Of a stretch of DNA of 50,931 nucleotides, positions 16,163-23,598 are shown piece by piece. Source of the DNA: Candidatus Martarchaeota archaeon (lineage in GTDB: Archaea; Micrarchaeota; Micrarchaeia; Micrarchaeales; Micrarchaeaceae); contig JAMCZI010000032.1 of NCBI GenBank assembly GCA_023485545.1, forward strand, positions 1-50,931. Reading direction: 5' to 3'. Under the pieces are notes generated by a model. The model was not told where the DNA came from. It made no database searches and saw only the letters and a list, made by a program, of their open reading frames with translations. The translations under genes were made by a program, and so were the position numbers. Position 1 is the stretch's first letter. Each line of letters starts with the position of its first letter.

Positions 16163-16984
16163 TTGCACACTGTACAAAAAAGCGGGCAGGCGGTCGTTGG
16201 AAAACTGCGCACCGAGCAGCTTCCAGAGTTTGCCGATGCGCATACGCACCTTGACCTTCTCAAGGACGACGTTCTTCTGAAAGAATCGATTAGCAGAGGG
16301 GTTGGCACGATAATAACATGCGGAGTGGATTACCAAACCAGTATTAAGGCCATGGCACTTTCTGATTATTCGGTAATATTTCCGGAAGTCGGCTTGGATC
16401 CAGAGAACGCATTGCTAAGTGGCAATGACATTGACGCTGTATGTGAGTTGGCGAGGAAAAATTCAGCCAGGATAGTTGGCATAGGTGAAATAGGGCTAGA
16501 TTTCAAGAAAGCCGTATCTGAGGAGGACAGGGAAAAGCAGCGTGAAGCATTCAAGAGCATGATAGAACTCGGCAGGGAGCTTGACAAACCATTAACGGTG
16601 CATTCCCGTAACTCTATGAAGGAGGTGCTTAGGATTCTTGAGAGCTCTGGAGCAAAAAGGGTGCAGCTGCATTATTTCGAGGGAGATAAGGACGATGCTA
16701 GAACGGCTGCGGAGCTTGGCTACTACATATCAGTGCCTCCACTGGAGTCCGGAAGGCGTGCGGCAGCGATAAAAGATTTCCCTCTCGGTCTGCTCATGGC
16801 TGAAACTGACACTCCGGTTGTCGGGAAGGCGCCTTATTATGTAGAGGTATCCGTCCAGATGGTTGCGAATGTAAAGGGCATTGATTATTACAAGGCTGCG
16901 GAGGTACTGACTGCGAACACAAAGCGTTTTTTCAGAATACATGCTGGAGGCATGGCAAGCAGCGAAAGTAATATAAGGGTGTAA
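16163..16984 (+). CDS. TatD family metal-dependent hydrolase
   Basis: TIM-barrel metallohydrolase related to TatD DNases; probable deoxyribonuclease, substrate not certain. It has ADAHTHLDLL (HxH), GIGEIGLDF (metal-bridging Glu), TVHSRNSMKE and LMAETDTPV (final Asp), all in family order. The ORF track starts far upstream. TTG 16163 is preferred, with GGTGA exactly 4 nt before it; ATG 16148 remains possible if the message is leaderless. About 273 aa, slightly long for the family because of an N-terminal extension. Confidence 0.9.
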   Translation: MHTVQKSGQAVVGKLRTEQLPEFADAHTHLDLLKDDVLLKESISRGVGTIITCGVDYQTSIKAMALSDYSVIFPEVGLDPENALLSGNDIDAVCELARKNSARIVGIGEIGLDFKKAVSEEDREKQREAFKSMIELGRELDKPLTVHSRNSMKEVLRILESSGAKRVQLHYFEGDKDDARTAAELGYYISVPPLESGRRAAAIKDFPLGLLMAETDTPVVGKAPYYVEVSVQMVANVKGIDYYKAAEVLTANTKRFFRIHAGGMASSESNIRV

Positions 16985-17019
16985 AAGCGAATCAGAATGC
17001 TGGCGCTTGCGCGGCTAAC

Positions 17020-17118
17020 GGGCCCATAGCTCAGCTTGGACAGAGCGGCAGCCTTCTAAGCTGATGGTCGCGGGTTCAAAATGGTCCATACAGGATCATG
17101 AAAATCCCGCTGGGCCCG
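17020..17118 (+). tRNA. tRNA-Arg(TCT) with a T-loop intron
   Basis: GGGCCCA pairs with TGGGCCC, followed by G as discriminator. The D arm is GCTC/GAGC, the anticodon loop CTTCTAA (anticodon TCT), the T stem GCGGG/CCCGC. The T loop should be TTCAAAT, but 24 extra bases lie inside it. The insert folds into a 7-bp hairpin (ATGGTCC/GGATCAT with one G-T pair), and TTC/GAA can pair to leave two 3-nt bulges, a relaxed bulge-helix-bulge. Removing 24 nt gives a normal 75-nt tRNA. Exact cut sites are ambiguous by 2-3 bases because of A runs. Confidence 0.92.
17078..17104 (+). other. Noncanonical tRNA intron (about 24 nt)
   Basis: The intron interrupts the T loop around position 59/60 rather than the common 37/38 site. 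The interval given covers the ambiguous ends; the intron itself is 24 nt within it. It would need the tRNA splicing endonuclease to accept a relaxed motif with a central helix of only 3 bp. Confidence 0.82.
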
Positions 17119-17135
17119 TAATATCGCTTAATCGC

Positions 17136-17549
17136 TTACTGCTGCTGCACCTTGCCCCCGCGCTTCTGCTGGGGTTCCTTGCGCGCTGATGGGAATATGA
17201 TATCCATGTCCTCATCCTGATTGGTCTCCATCCATGTCTTTATGTACACTGAAAGGTTCTTCAGCGGCTTTGAAAACCTGTCCGTCATCGTATACGCGGA
17301 GCCTTCATGCTTTAACAAACCGGCCTGAACTGCAAAATCAAGATATCTTTTTGATGTAGCTATCGGAAATATTGCCTTTGCCTCATTCAGGCGCAGGCTG
17401 CCCCGCTTCTTTACTTCATACAATAGCCTTGCAAATCGGTATGCTTCTGTTTCGTTTTCATAGTAAATCTTCGCTATGTCCCTTATGCTTACGTTTTTCA
17501 GCTTCTCCTTCATTGGAGCATCTTCGAACTCCCAGTATTTCAGGTTCAT
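17136..17549 (-). CDS. Hypothetical winged-helix-like protein
   Basis: 137 aa, soluble. Residues about 20-100 look like a winged-helix unit: helices (SIRDIAKIYYENETEAYRFARLLYE; SKRYLDFAVQAGLLKHEG) followed by a short hairpin (SAYTMTDRFSK). The C-terminus is basic and Gln-rich (KEPQQKRGGKVQQQ). It could be a DNA-binding protein, but no family is recognised. It is convergent with tRNA-Arg and is followed upstream by the DRG gene on the same strand. Confidence 0.78.
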   Translation of the reverse strand: MNLKYWEFEDAPMKEKLKNVSIRDIAKIYYENETEAYRFARLLYEVKKRGSLRLNEAKAIFPIATSKRYLDFAVQAGLLKHEGSAYTMTDRFSKPLKNLSVYIKTWMETNQDEDMDIIFPSARKEPQQKRGGKVQQQ

Positions 17550-17592
17550 CCAATCGCCTAAACAATATCCTAATGCAGTATTTATATCCGAA

Positions 17593-18699
17593 TCATATCT
17601 TTATGAAAGTTACGACGTCGCGATCCATGAGGACGTGGTCTACGCCAACCCGCTGGTTTCTGAATTTTGAGCTTGGACCATCTATATATGCACATTTCAG
17701 CTGGTTTCGGAGTTCAGTGTGTATTTTTTGCGCCGCTGCGCCAACGGTCGATCCTTTCGCGAGGATTAATGGTTCTCTTGAATGGGAATCGAGCCTGTTC
17801 CTCAGGTATACTGTTATTATGTTCAAGTTATCATAAATCTTCCTTTTCAGTTCGTTTAGGTTGGTATTCGAAGATGCGCTTATGGGTACGGTTTCAAGCC
17901 CGTATTTGGACTTTATGGCTGCGACGGTCTTTGCGTAGTCGGCTGCTATGTCTATTTTGTTCAGCGCGGCTATGGCGCCCACATAATGGCAGTTGCCCGA
18001 GACCAAAGCCATGAACTCCTCGACGGGCAGGTCTTCATTAATCTTCACATTGGCCCCGAATATTCCGAAACCGTTGAGTACTGATTCTATTTCCTTCTGC
18101 GTCAACTTTGAACGATTTACCTCGATATTTATGCCCTGGCGCTTTTCATCTTCGGCTATGCGTATGTCAGGTTTCCTCCTATTGAGGAATATGTTGAGCG
18201 CCTTGAACTCGCCGAGTATAGTGTCAAGCTTTTGCCAGTCCGTCGCGTCAATGACAATGAGTATAAGATCTGCAGCCTTTGCCGCAGATATCACCTGCAG
18301 CCCGCCGCCGACGCCGGTGTGCGCCCGCTCTATTATCCCTGGCATGTCCAGTATCTGTATGTGTGCGTCATTGTATAGCATCATTCCAGGTATAATCTCG
18401 TTCGTGGTGAATGCGTAACTTGCCGTCTTAGAGCGGGTATTTGATATCGCATTTATCAGCGTTGATTTGCCCGCGCTCGGAAATCCGACCAGAGCTACTG
18501 TTGCATCTCCAAGTTTCTTTACGAAAAATCCCTTCCCCTTTTTCGTCTTCTTTGCTGCCTCAACTTCCTTCCGTAGCCTCGACATTTTGGCGCGAAGGGT
18601 TAGCAGGTACTTGTCGGTTTTCTTGTTGTATTTGGTCTTGGAATACTGTTCTTTAAGCTCTTCAAGCTTCTCGTTCAGCGCTCCGGCCTTTGATTCCAT
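17593..18699 (-). CDS. DRG/OBG-type GTPase with TGS domain
   Basis: Translation-associated GTPase of the DRG subfamily. A basic coiled-coil N-terminus (KTDKYLLTLRAKMSRLRKEVEAAKK) is followed by P-loop GFPSAGKSTLINAIS, switch II DMPGIIERAH, G4 NKID, and a C-terminal TGS domain (residues about 290-368). The ORF track starts at TTG 18705; ATG 18699 is preferred because a TATA-like atatataaaag lies about 25 nt upstream, suggesting a leaderless message. Length 368 matches archaeal DRG proteins. Confidence 0.94.
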   Translation of the reverse strand: MESKAGALNEKLEELKEQYSKTKYNKKTDKYLLTLRAKMSRLRKEVEAAKKTKKGKGFFVKKLGDATVALVGFPSAGKSTLINAISNTRSKTASYAFTTNEIIPGMMLYNDAHIQILDMPGIIERAHTGVGGGLQVISAAKAADLILIVIDATDWQKLDTILGEFKALNIFLNRRKPDIRIAEDEKRQGINIEVNRSKLTQKEIESVLNGFGIFGANVKINEDLPVEEFMALVSGNCHYVGAIAALNKIDIAADYAKTVAAIKSKYGLETVPISASSNTNLNELKRKIYDNLNIITVYLRNRLDSHSREPLILAKGSTVGAAAQKIHTELRNQLKCAYIDGPSSKFRNQRVGVDHVLMDRDVVTFIKI

Positions 18700-18790
18700 C
18701 GTCAATTCCCTTTACTTTTATATATGAATATATAGAATGGTAAACTAATATTTACCTTGCAAGTTCGCAGTATTATTAGCCATTTAAATA

Positions 18791-18803
18791 TATTAATATA
18801 TAA
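18791..18803 (+). promoter_or_regulatory. TATA element of the Lys-rich peptide gene
   Basis: The run tattaatatataa lies 32-44 nt before the ATG of the 28-residue gene, with a second AT box (tttaaata) just upstream. Confidence 0.4.
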
Positions 18804-18831
18804 GTGAAACCGTTGTGAAACAAAAGTGAAA
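18804..18831 (+). repeat. Three GTGAAA repeats at an 11-nt period
   Basis: GTGAAA occurs at 18804, 18815 and 18826, exactly 11 nt apart, between the TATA region and the ATG at 18835. The last copy is a plausible ribosome site. The others may be extra binding sites or a regulatory leader. Confidence 0.7.
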
Positions 18832-18834
18832 ACT

Positions 18835-18921
18835 ATGGCATCGAAGAAAAAGTCAACTAAGAAAAAGGCCACAACAAAGAAGAAGGCAACAAACAAGAAA
18901 GGAAAGAGCAAGAAAAGGTAA
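18835..18921 (+). CDS. 28-residue lysine-rich protein
   Basis: An ORF below the track threshold, encoding MASKKKSTKKKATTKKKATN and then KKGKSKKR: about half lysine, otherwise Ser, Thr, Ala and a few polar residues. It has its own TATA element, a ribosome site 5 nt before the ATG, and a perfect terminator-like hairpin right after the stop, so it looks like a real, separately expressed gene. The composition recalls histone H1-type tails and would suit DNA or RNA neutralisation. No homologue is recognised. Confidence 0.68.
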   Translation: MASKKKSTKKKATTKKKATNKKGKSKKR

Positions 18922-18922
18922 T

Positions 18923-18955
18923 GGAAAGGTTTTTACCTTTCCTATTTTCTTTTTT
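18923..18955 (+). terminator. Hairpin plus T-run terminator
   Basis: GGAAAGGT and ACCTTTCC form a perfect 8-bp stem with a TTTT loop, followed by a T-rich tract. It lies 1 nt after the Lys-rich peptide stop and before the convergent SRP54 end, so it may serve both strands. Confidence 0.75.
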
Positions 18956-18968
18956 TATTTAATTTGAA

Positions 18969-20267
18969 TCAGAACGACATGCCGCCGAATTTTCTTTTGA
19001 GCGAGCGGTCGTTCTTCATCGAATTGAAGAGCTTCTTCATCTTGTTGAAGTCTGAAATCAACTGGTGGACGTCTTTTTCTTCCATGCCGCTGCCTTTTGC
19101 TATCCTTGCAACCCTTCCAGGCTGGTGGAGGAGGCGCTCGTTGCGCCTCTCTTCAGGAGTCATCGAGGATATTATTACCTTGTCCTTTTTGAGTTTCTCC
19201 TCGCCGCTGTCTATTACGTCCTTTGGCACATCTGAAGCGCCAAGCATGCCGAATATGTTTTTGAGCGGCCCCATCTTTGACATTGCCTTCAGTTGCGAAT
19301 AGAACGTTTCAAAATTCAACTCATTAACATCTACTTCTTCAGGATTTACATTGGCTTCGCTTATCGCCTCCTGCACCTTTTCGACGAGAGAGCCTATGTC
19401 AGGTATGCCGAGCAGGTTGCCGATGAACTTTTCGGAGTCGTACGGGGATATGTCCGACAGTTTCTCCCCGGTGGTTATGAACTTGACCTTGGCGCCAGAG
19501 GCATGCGCTGCGCTAAGCGCACCTCCACCCTTTCCAGAGCCGTCCATCTTCGTGACTATTATACCGTCTACACCCACTGCTTCCCTGAATCTTGCAGCCT
19601 GGTCTCCGGCTGTCTGGCCCATATCCGCGCTTATCACCAGCATTTTTGAATCGGGCTTGAACTCTGAGGTTATGCGCTTCGCCTCCTCTATGAGCTCCGA
19701 GTCGAGCGCATTTCTTCCAGCAGTATCGCACACTATAACTTGCTTTTCTGGGTACTTTGCCAACGCGTTGCGCACTATTTTAGCAGGATCTGCCTCTCCT
19801 TTCTCCCCGTAGAATGCAACGTTGGACGACTTTGCAAGACTTTCAAGCTGCTCGTAGGCAGCCGGACGCTGCGTGTCGCAGCATATGATCAGCGCGCCGA
19901 GGCCCCTATTCTGGTAGTACCGGGCTATTTTGGCAGCAGTAGTTGTTTTTCCGGCGCCGTAGAGCCCCAGAAGCATTATGCGCTGTTTTTCGAAAGTTGG
20001 AGAGTAAGACTCGCCCATCAGCTCAACTAGCCCTTCGTATACCATATTGGTGATGTAGTCGCGCGGCGCCACCCCTGCGGGGAGCTTGCTCTCCAGCACC
20101 TGGCGCTCGAGCTTTTTTGTGAATTCGAGGACGAGCTTTACGTTTACGTCAGATGAAAGGAGCGCCTTCTGGAGATCCTTGTTGAATTCGCGTATTGTCT
20201 TTGCGTCTATTATTGTGGCTCTTTTGAGCTTCGCAAGCGCCTGACGCAATCCTTCGCCCAGATCCAG
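18969..20267 (-). CDS. srp54: Signal recognition particle protein SRP54, apparent CTG start
   Basis: GTPase of the signal recognition particle that targets ribosomes to SecY. N domain, then G domain with LLGLYGAGKTTTAAKIA, DTQRPAAYEQL, DTAGRNALD and TKMDGSGKGG, then a helical M domain (about 295-432) that binds SRP RNA and signal peptides. The ORF track begins at TTG 20249, which removes the start of the first N-domain helix (LDLGEG). The frame stays open upstream without ATG, GTG or TTG. TAGGTGA followed by tgtt leads to CTG at 20267, giving DLGEGLRQALAKLK, as in the family, so CTG is my choice. Confidence 0.93.
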   Translation of the reverse strand: MDLGEGLRQALAKLKRATIIDAKTIREFNKDLQKALLSSDVNVKLVLEFTKKLERQVLESKLPAGVAPRDYITNMVYEGLVELMGESYSPTFEKQRIMLLGLYGAGKTTTAAKIARYYQNRGLGALIICCDTQRPAAYEQLESLAKSSNVAFYGEKGEADPAKIVRNALAKYPEKQVIVCDTAGRNALDSELIEEAKRITSEFKPDSKMLVISADMGQTAGDQAARFREAVGVDGIIVTKMDGSGKGGGALSAAHASGAKVKFITTGEKLSDISPYDSEKFIGNLLGIPDIGSLVEKVQEAISEANVNPEEVDVNELNFETFYSQLKAMSKMGPLKNIFGMLGASDVPKDVIDSGEEKLKKDKVIISSMTPEERRNERLLHQPGRVARIAKGSGMEEKDVHQLISDFNKMKKLFNSMKNDRSLKRKFGGMSF

Positions 20268-20422
20268 AACATCACCTACAAGGCAGAAATCGAAAACGCA
20301 TCCTGCTGTGAGAGCCGATTCGTTTTCAGCTTAATCCGTGTATGCATTTTTATTTTGTGCGCTTATATTTATATGCTTAGTGCGGGCCGTGTTACGGCGG
20401 CGCTCAGCAACGGTGGTGGTTG

Positions 20423-21541
20423 GTGAAGTTGGTAATTACACAGGCGAACCTTATACTCAAGGGTGGGGCGGAGGCTGTGGTGCTTGAGATTGCGAAGCAC
20501 TACGATGCTAAGATATACACAGCAGAATACGACAGGCATGGCACGTTCGATGAATACCGCGACGTCGACATCGAAGTTATAGGTAAGGGAGGAAGCAGCG
20601 GGAGTAGCAGGATGAAACAGGGAATTTCGTATGCTTCCGCGTTCTACAATTTCAAGGTAAAGGAGGACTATGACGTACTGAACGCGCATATAGCGCCGAG
20701 CCATTGGGCTAGCAATAGGAACGAAAGGGTGCTTTGGTACTGCCACACTCCGCTTAGGGAGATATACGACCTCTACAGTTACAGGATGGCGCTGAGGAAG
20801 CGCTACCAGAGGCCAGTGTACGCTGCGGGCGCCAGGATACTCAGGTCGATAGACAGGAGAATGGTGAAGAAGATTGACAGGATAGTTGCAAACAGCATGA
20901 ACACCGCCTCGAGGGTAGAAAAGTATTACGGGAGAAATGCTAACGCAGTGATAGGCGGCGGCGTGGACTACAAAGGATACAGGAACGACGGTTTCGGAAG
21001 GTATTTTTTCTACCCTTCCAGAATATCGCCAAACAAGAGGCAGGATTATGCCATCAGAGCGTTTGAGATATTCAGGAAGAAGCACAAGGGTTACCGCCTT
21101 ATAATTGCCGGGCAGGTATCAAAAGAAGAAGGGCACCAGAGGTATTACAAAAAGATAGTTGATGAAGCAAAGAGAGTCGGCGGAGTAGAGATACTGTCAA
21201 ATGTGGGGAGCCGAAAGATGCTGGAGCTGTATGCAGAGGCAAGATGCATCCTGTACACACCGATAAACGAGGATTATGGGCTCGTGCCGCTGGAGGGAAT
21301 GGCCAGTGGAAAGCCGGTCATAGCGGTTAACGAGGGAGGGCCGAAGGAAACAGTCGTTGATGGAAAAACTGGCTACCTTGTGAACAGCGAAGCAGAGATG
21401 GCTAACAGGATGGGCAGGATAGCGGACGACGAACGCTTGGCTGAAACGCTTGGAAAGCACGGAAGGAAAAGGGTAGTGTCAGAGTACTCATGGGCAAGGT
21501 TCTTTGAGAGATTTGACATCGAACTTTCAAAGGTGCGCTAG
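20423..21541 (+). CDS. Family 4 glycosyltransferase
   Basis: GT-B fold glycosyltransferase of about 372 aa. The N-terminal domain opens LVITQANLILKGGAEAVVLE, and the C-terminal nucleotide-sugar domain has FYPSRISPNKRQDYAIRAF and the EDYGLVPLEGMASGKPVI motif (E-x7-E) typical of GT4. It probably builds glycolipid or glycoprotein glycans. The start is unclear: TTG 20420, GTG 20423 or TTG 20429 sit in a GGTGGTGG-rich stretch. Its stop overlaps the convergent TBP-repeat gene by 4 bases. Confidence 0.9.
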   Translation: MKLVITQANLILKGGAEAVVLEIAKHYDAKIYTAEYDRHGTFDEYRDVDIEVIGKGGSSGSSRMKQGISYASAFYNFKVKEDYDVLNAHIAPSHWASNRNERVLWYCHTPLREIYDLYSYRMALRKRYQRPVYAAGARILRSIDRRMVKKIDRIVANSMNTASRVEKYYGRNANAVIGGGVDYKGYRNDGFGRYFFYPSRISPNKRQDYAIRAFEIFRKKHKGYRLIIAGQVSKEEGHQRYYKKIVDEAKRVGGVEILSNVGSRKMLELYAEARCILYTPINEDYGLVPLEGMASGKPVIAVNEGGPKETVVDGKTGYLVNSEAEMANRMGRIADDERLAETLGKHGRKRVVSEYSWARFFERFDIELSKVR

Positions 21542-21873
21542 CCCGTAAGCTCTATGACGTACTTTGATATTATGCCAGCGGCGTATTCGAGCACTTTTTT
21601 TATGTCGGCTTCCGTTTTGGCGCCGGTGCATATCATCTTGCCGTTCTTGAAAAGTATTATTGCAACGTGTGGGTTCTCTATCTTGAATATTGCTCCGGGA
21701 AACTGCTCCGGCTCGTAGTCAACGGCCTTTACGCCGCGGGACAGAGCATAGAGATCTATTACGGCGTGGACTTCTGCGCTGACAACTATGTTCTCTATGT
21801 GTATGTTTGGCTTTAGTATTGCTGCCGCTGCGCCCTTCTGCGGCTGTGCGGGTTGCTGCTTTTTGGATGCCGT
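21538..21873 (-). CDS. Single-repeat TBP-domain protein, apparent ACG start
   Basis: Absent from the ORF track because the frame has no ATG, GTG or TTG start. It encodes about 111 aa containing one complete TATA-binding-protein repeat: IHIENIVVSAEV, then VDYEPEQFPGAIFKIENPHV, then AIILFKNGKMICTGAKTEAD and two helices. The two Phe positions that intercalate in DNA (EQF, ILF) are kept. Normal archaeal TBP has two repeats in about 180 aa; only one is present here, so DNA binding would need a dimer. Start: AGTGA, then ttat, then ACG 21873, giving (M)ASKKQQPAQPQKG. It could be the general TBP of this lineage or an extra regulator. Confidence 0.85.
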   Translation of the reverse strand, partial: TASKKQQPAQPQKGAAAAILKPNIHIENIVVSAEVHAVIDLYALSRGVKAVDYEPEQFPGAIFKIENPHVAIILFKNGKMICTGAKTEADIKKVLEYAAGIISKYVIELTG

Positions 21874-21903
21874 ATAATCACTATAGAGTTTTAGAAAAGA
21901 AAA

Positions 21904-21915
21904 GCTTAAATAGGG
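21904..21915 (-). promoter_or_regulatory. TATA candidate for the TBP-repeat gene
   Basis: On the minus strand, tatttaagc lies about 35 nt before the inferred ACG start, leaving a short leader with the GTGA element. On the plus strand, gctatatattt near 21931-21942 is a candidate for the reductase gene. Confidence 0.4.
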
Positions 21916-21983
21916 CTATCTGCCCACCAACGCTATATATTTGTTTTATGCGATTAATGAAAACGTCGCGATGAGTGGTCATT

Positions 21984-23090
21984 TTGGTCAAGGAGGTTGT
22001 CATAGTTGGTGGAGGCACGTCAGGTCTCATACTCGCAAGGGAGTTGGGCAGGCGCGGCGTTGTGGCAACGGTGTTCGAATCCGAAAAAAAGGTAGGCATT
22101 AAGGCTGACAGGGCTTCGGGAATACTGTCAGCATCGGGGCTATCGAAGTTAGGGATAGATTTCTCGGATGCAATAGTAAACTCGTTATACGGGGCGTCGC
22201 TGCACGCAGGCAGGCGGTCGTTGCATGTCAGAGCAGAAAAGGTGCAGGCATATGTGCTTGACAGGATAAAGCTCGCAGAAATATGCTCGCGCGAAGCAGT
22301 CGATGCTGGTGCCAAGGTAGTCACTGGAAAGAGAATTGGCCCTAAGGAGCTCGAGCAGTTCTCTTCAGAGGGTAAAATAATAGTTGGGGCTGACGGCGGG
22401 CTTTCAGCAGTTGCAAGATGGGCAAAATTTCCTCCAATAGAGGACCATGTGCTCACTTTCAAGGCTTTATTTGAGAAGTCAGAGCGACTAATTGAGGATG
22501 AGGTCGATCTTTTTTTCTCTGAGCGCTTCGCCAGCGGGTTCTTCGGATGGGCAGTCCCATATGGCAAGGGCACAGTGGAACTCGGAATAGGGACGAGAAG
22601 CGGCTCGTGGAACAGCGCGGAGGCGTTCAGAAGAATGCTCAAAGAGGCTTCCGTTAGGGAAGCGGTAGGCGAAGGGAAGATGGCCGATTCAAAGGCCAGC
22701 ATTATACCAATAGGCACACGCAGCGTCACCGCAAAAGGGAATGTGTTGCTTGTCGGCGATGCAGCAGGGCAGGTGAAGGCGACGACTGGCGGCGGCATAA
22801 TATTCGGCGGTGCTTGCGCGATGGTCGCTGCAAAATCCATATCAAGGTACATTGACAACGGCGAGCCGCTGGAGCGCTACGACAGAATGTGGAGGAAGCT
22901 TTATGGGAACGACCTTTCAATGCACAGAATTATACATGCTTATTATTCCAGGGCTGGAGAAGCGGGTGTTGAAAAGCTGTTATGGCTGCTCAATATATTA
23001 GGAATGGAAAACTTCCTCTCAAAATATGGCGATATGGACAGGCCAAGCGTGATGGTAAAAAGGTTTTTCCTAAGGAATCTGGCGGACTAG
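21984..23090 (+). CDS. Geranylgeranyl reductase family flavoprotein
   Basis: FAD-dependent reductase of about 368 aa. In archaea this family saturates the geranylgeranyl chains of ether lipids. The Rossmann motif VVIVGGGTSGLILARELGRRG is at the N-terminus, the second FAD motif NVLLVGDAAGQVKATTGGGI near residue 260, and FGWAVPYGKGTVELGIG in between. The ORF track starts at GTG 21975; TTG 21984 is preferred, putting the Rossmann fold at the extreme N-terminus. Substrate (lipid or other prenyl compound) is inferred from the family. Confidence 0.88.
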   Translation: MVKEVVIVGGGTSGLILARELGRRGVVATVFESEKKVGIKADRASGILSASGLSKLGIDFSDAIVNSLYGASLHAGRRSLHVRAEKVQAYVLDRIKLAEICSREAVDAGAKVVTGKRIGPKELEQFSSEGKIIVGADGGLSAVARWAKFPPIEDHVLTFKALFEKSERLIEDEVDLFFSERFASGFFGWAVPYGKGTVELGIGTRSGSWNSAEAFRRMLKEASVREAVGEGKMADSKASIIPIGTRSVTAKGNVLLVGDAAGQVKATTGGGIIFGGACAMVAAKSISRYIDNGEPLERYDRMWRKLYGNDLSMHRIIHAYYSRAGEAGVEKLLWLLNILGMENFLSKYGDMDRPSVMVKRFFLRNLAD

Positions 23091-23133
23091 TAGTTTCGCA
23101 TGGTATTTTAAGTTTTATTGTAATACACATTAG

Positions 23134-23598
23134 ATGGTAGCTGGGAAGAAAAGGGCAAGTAAGTCAAAGCTGCGCACTGCCAAGAAACGTGACAGGCCAG
23201 TTCATACGTATAAGGTAGTGTGGGCAGGTGCCCTCTTTGGATTCTTGCTGATGCTTTTCGTTGGATGGATGCCGTTCATAGGGCCGTTGATGATAGGGCT
23301 TGCCATAGGCTTTCTTGTAAAGAAAGCTGGGTGGAGTTTCTTCGCAGGCTTTTCCGCCGGAGTAATAGGTACGATAGTACTAGCATTGTGGTCGCTTCTT
23401 ATCGGAATGTCTTTTGCGCCAATGTTTCTTTCGGCGTCGGCGCTGGTCGGGCTTGTGTTTGGACTTCCGATAATATACGGATTCCTAATAATGAGCTTCA
23501 TCAGTGCGCTTATAGGAGGGACCGCAGGAGCCCTCGGTGCGTTTTTCTCTGCGGCAAGCGTCTGGAATTACAGGAATGACGACGCAAGCGCCGCGTAA
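23134..23598 (+). CDS. Small membrane protein with basic N-terminus
   Basis: 154 aa. About 22 basic cytosolic residues (MVAGKKRASKSKLRTAKKRD) precede four hydrophobic helices rich in Gly and Ala (for example VWAGALFGFLLMLFVGWMPF and GLPIIYGFLIMSFISALIGG). The pattern resembles DUF5518-like archaeal membrane proteins, which have no known function; this is a loose resemblance. The ATG follows an AT-rich stretch with no ribosome site, so the message may be leaderless. Its tail overlaps the convergent nuoN gene by 31 bases. Confidence 0.78.
   Translation: MVAGKKRASKSKLRTAKKRDRPVHTYKVVWAGALFGFLLMLFVGWMPFIGPLMIGLAIGFLVKKAGWSFFAGFSAGVIGTIVLALWSLLIGMSFAPMFLSASALVGLVFGLPIIYGFLIMSFISALIGGTAGALGAFFSAASVWNYRNDDASAA

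Noticed and set aside
20249-20272. TTG 20249 and out-of-frame ATG 20272 as SRP54 starts
   Set aside because: TTG cuts the first N-domain helix and ATG 20272 is in another frame; CTG 20267 fits the ribosome-site spacing.
21881-22858. 325-aa minus-strand ORF opposite the GGR-type reductase
   Set aside because: Ser/Pro/Thr-rich mirror of a clear flavoprotein; no promoter or family.
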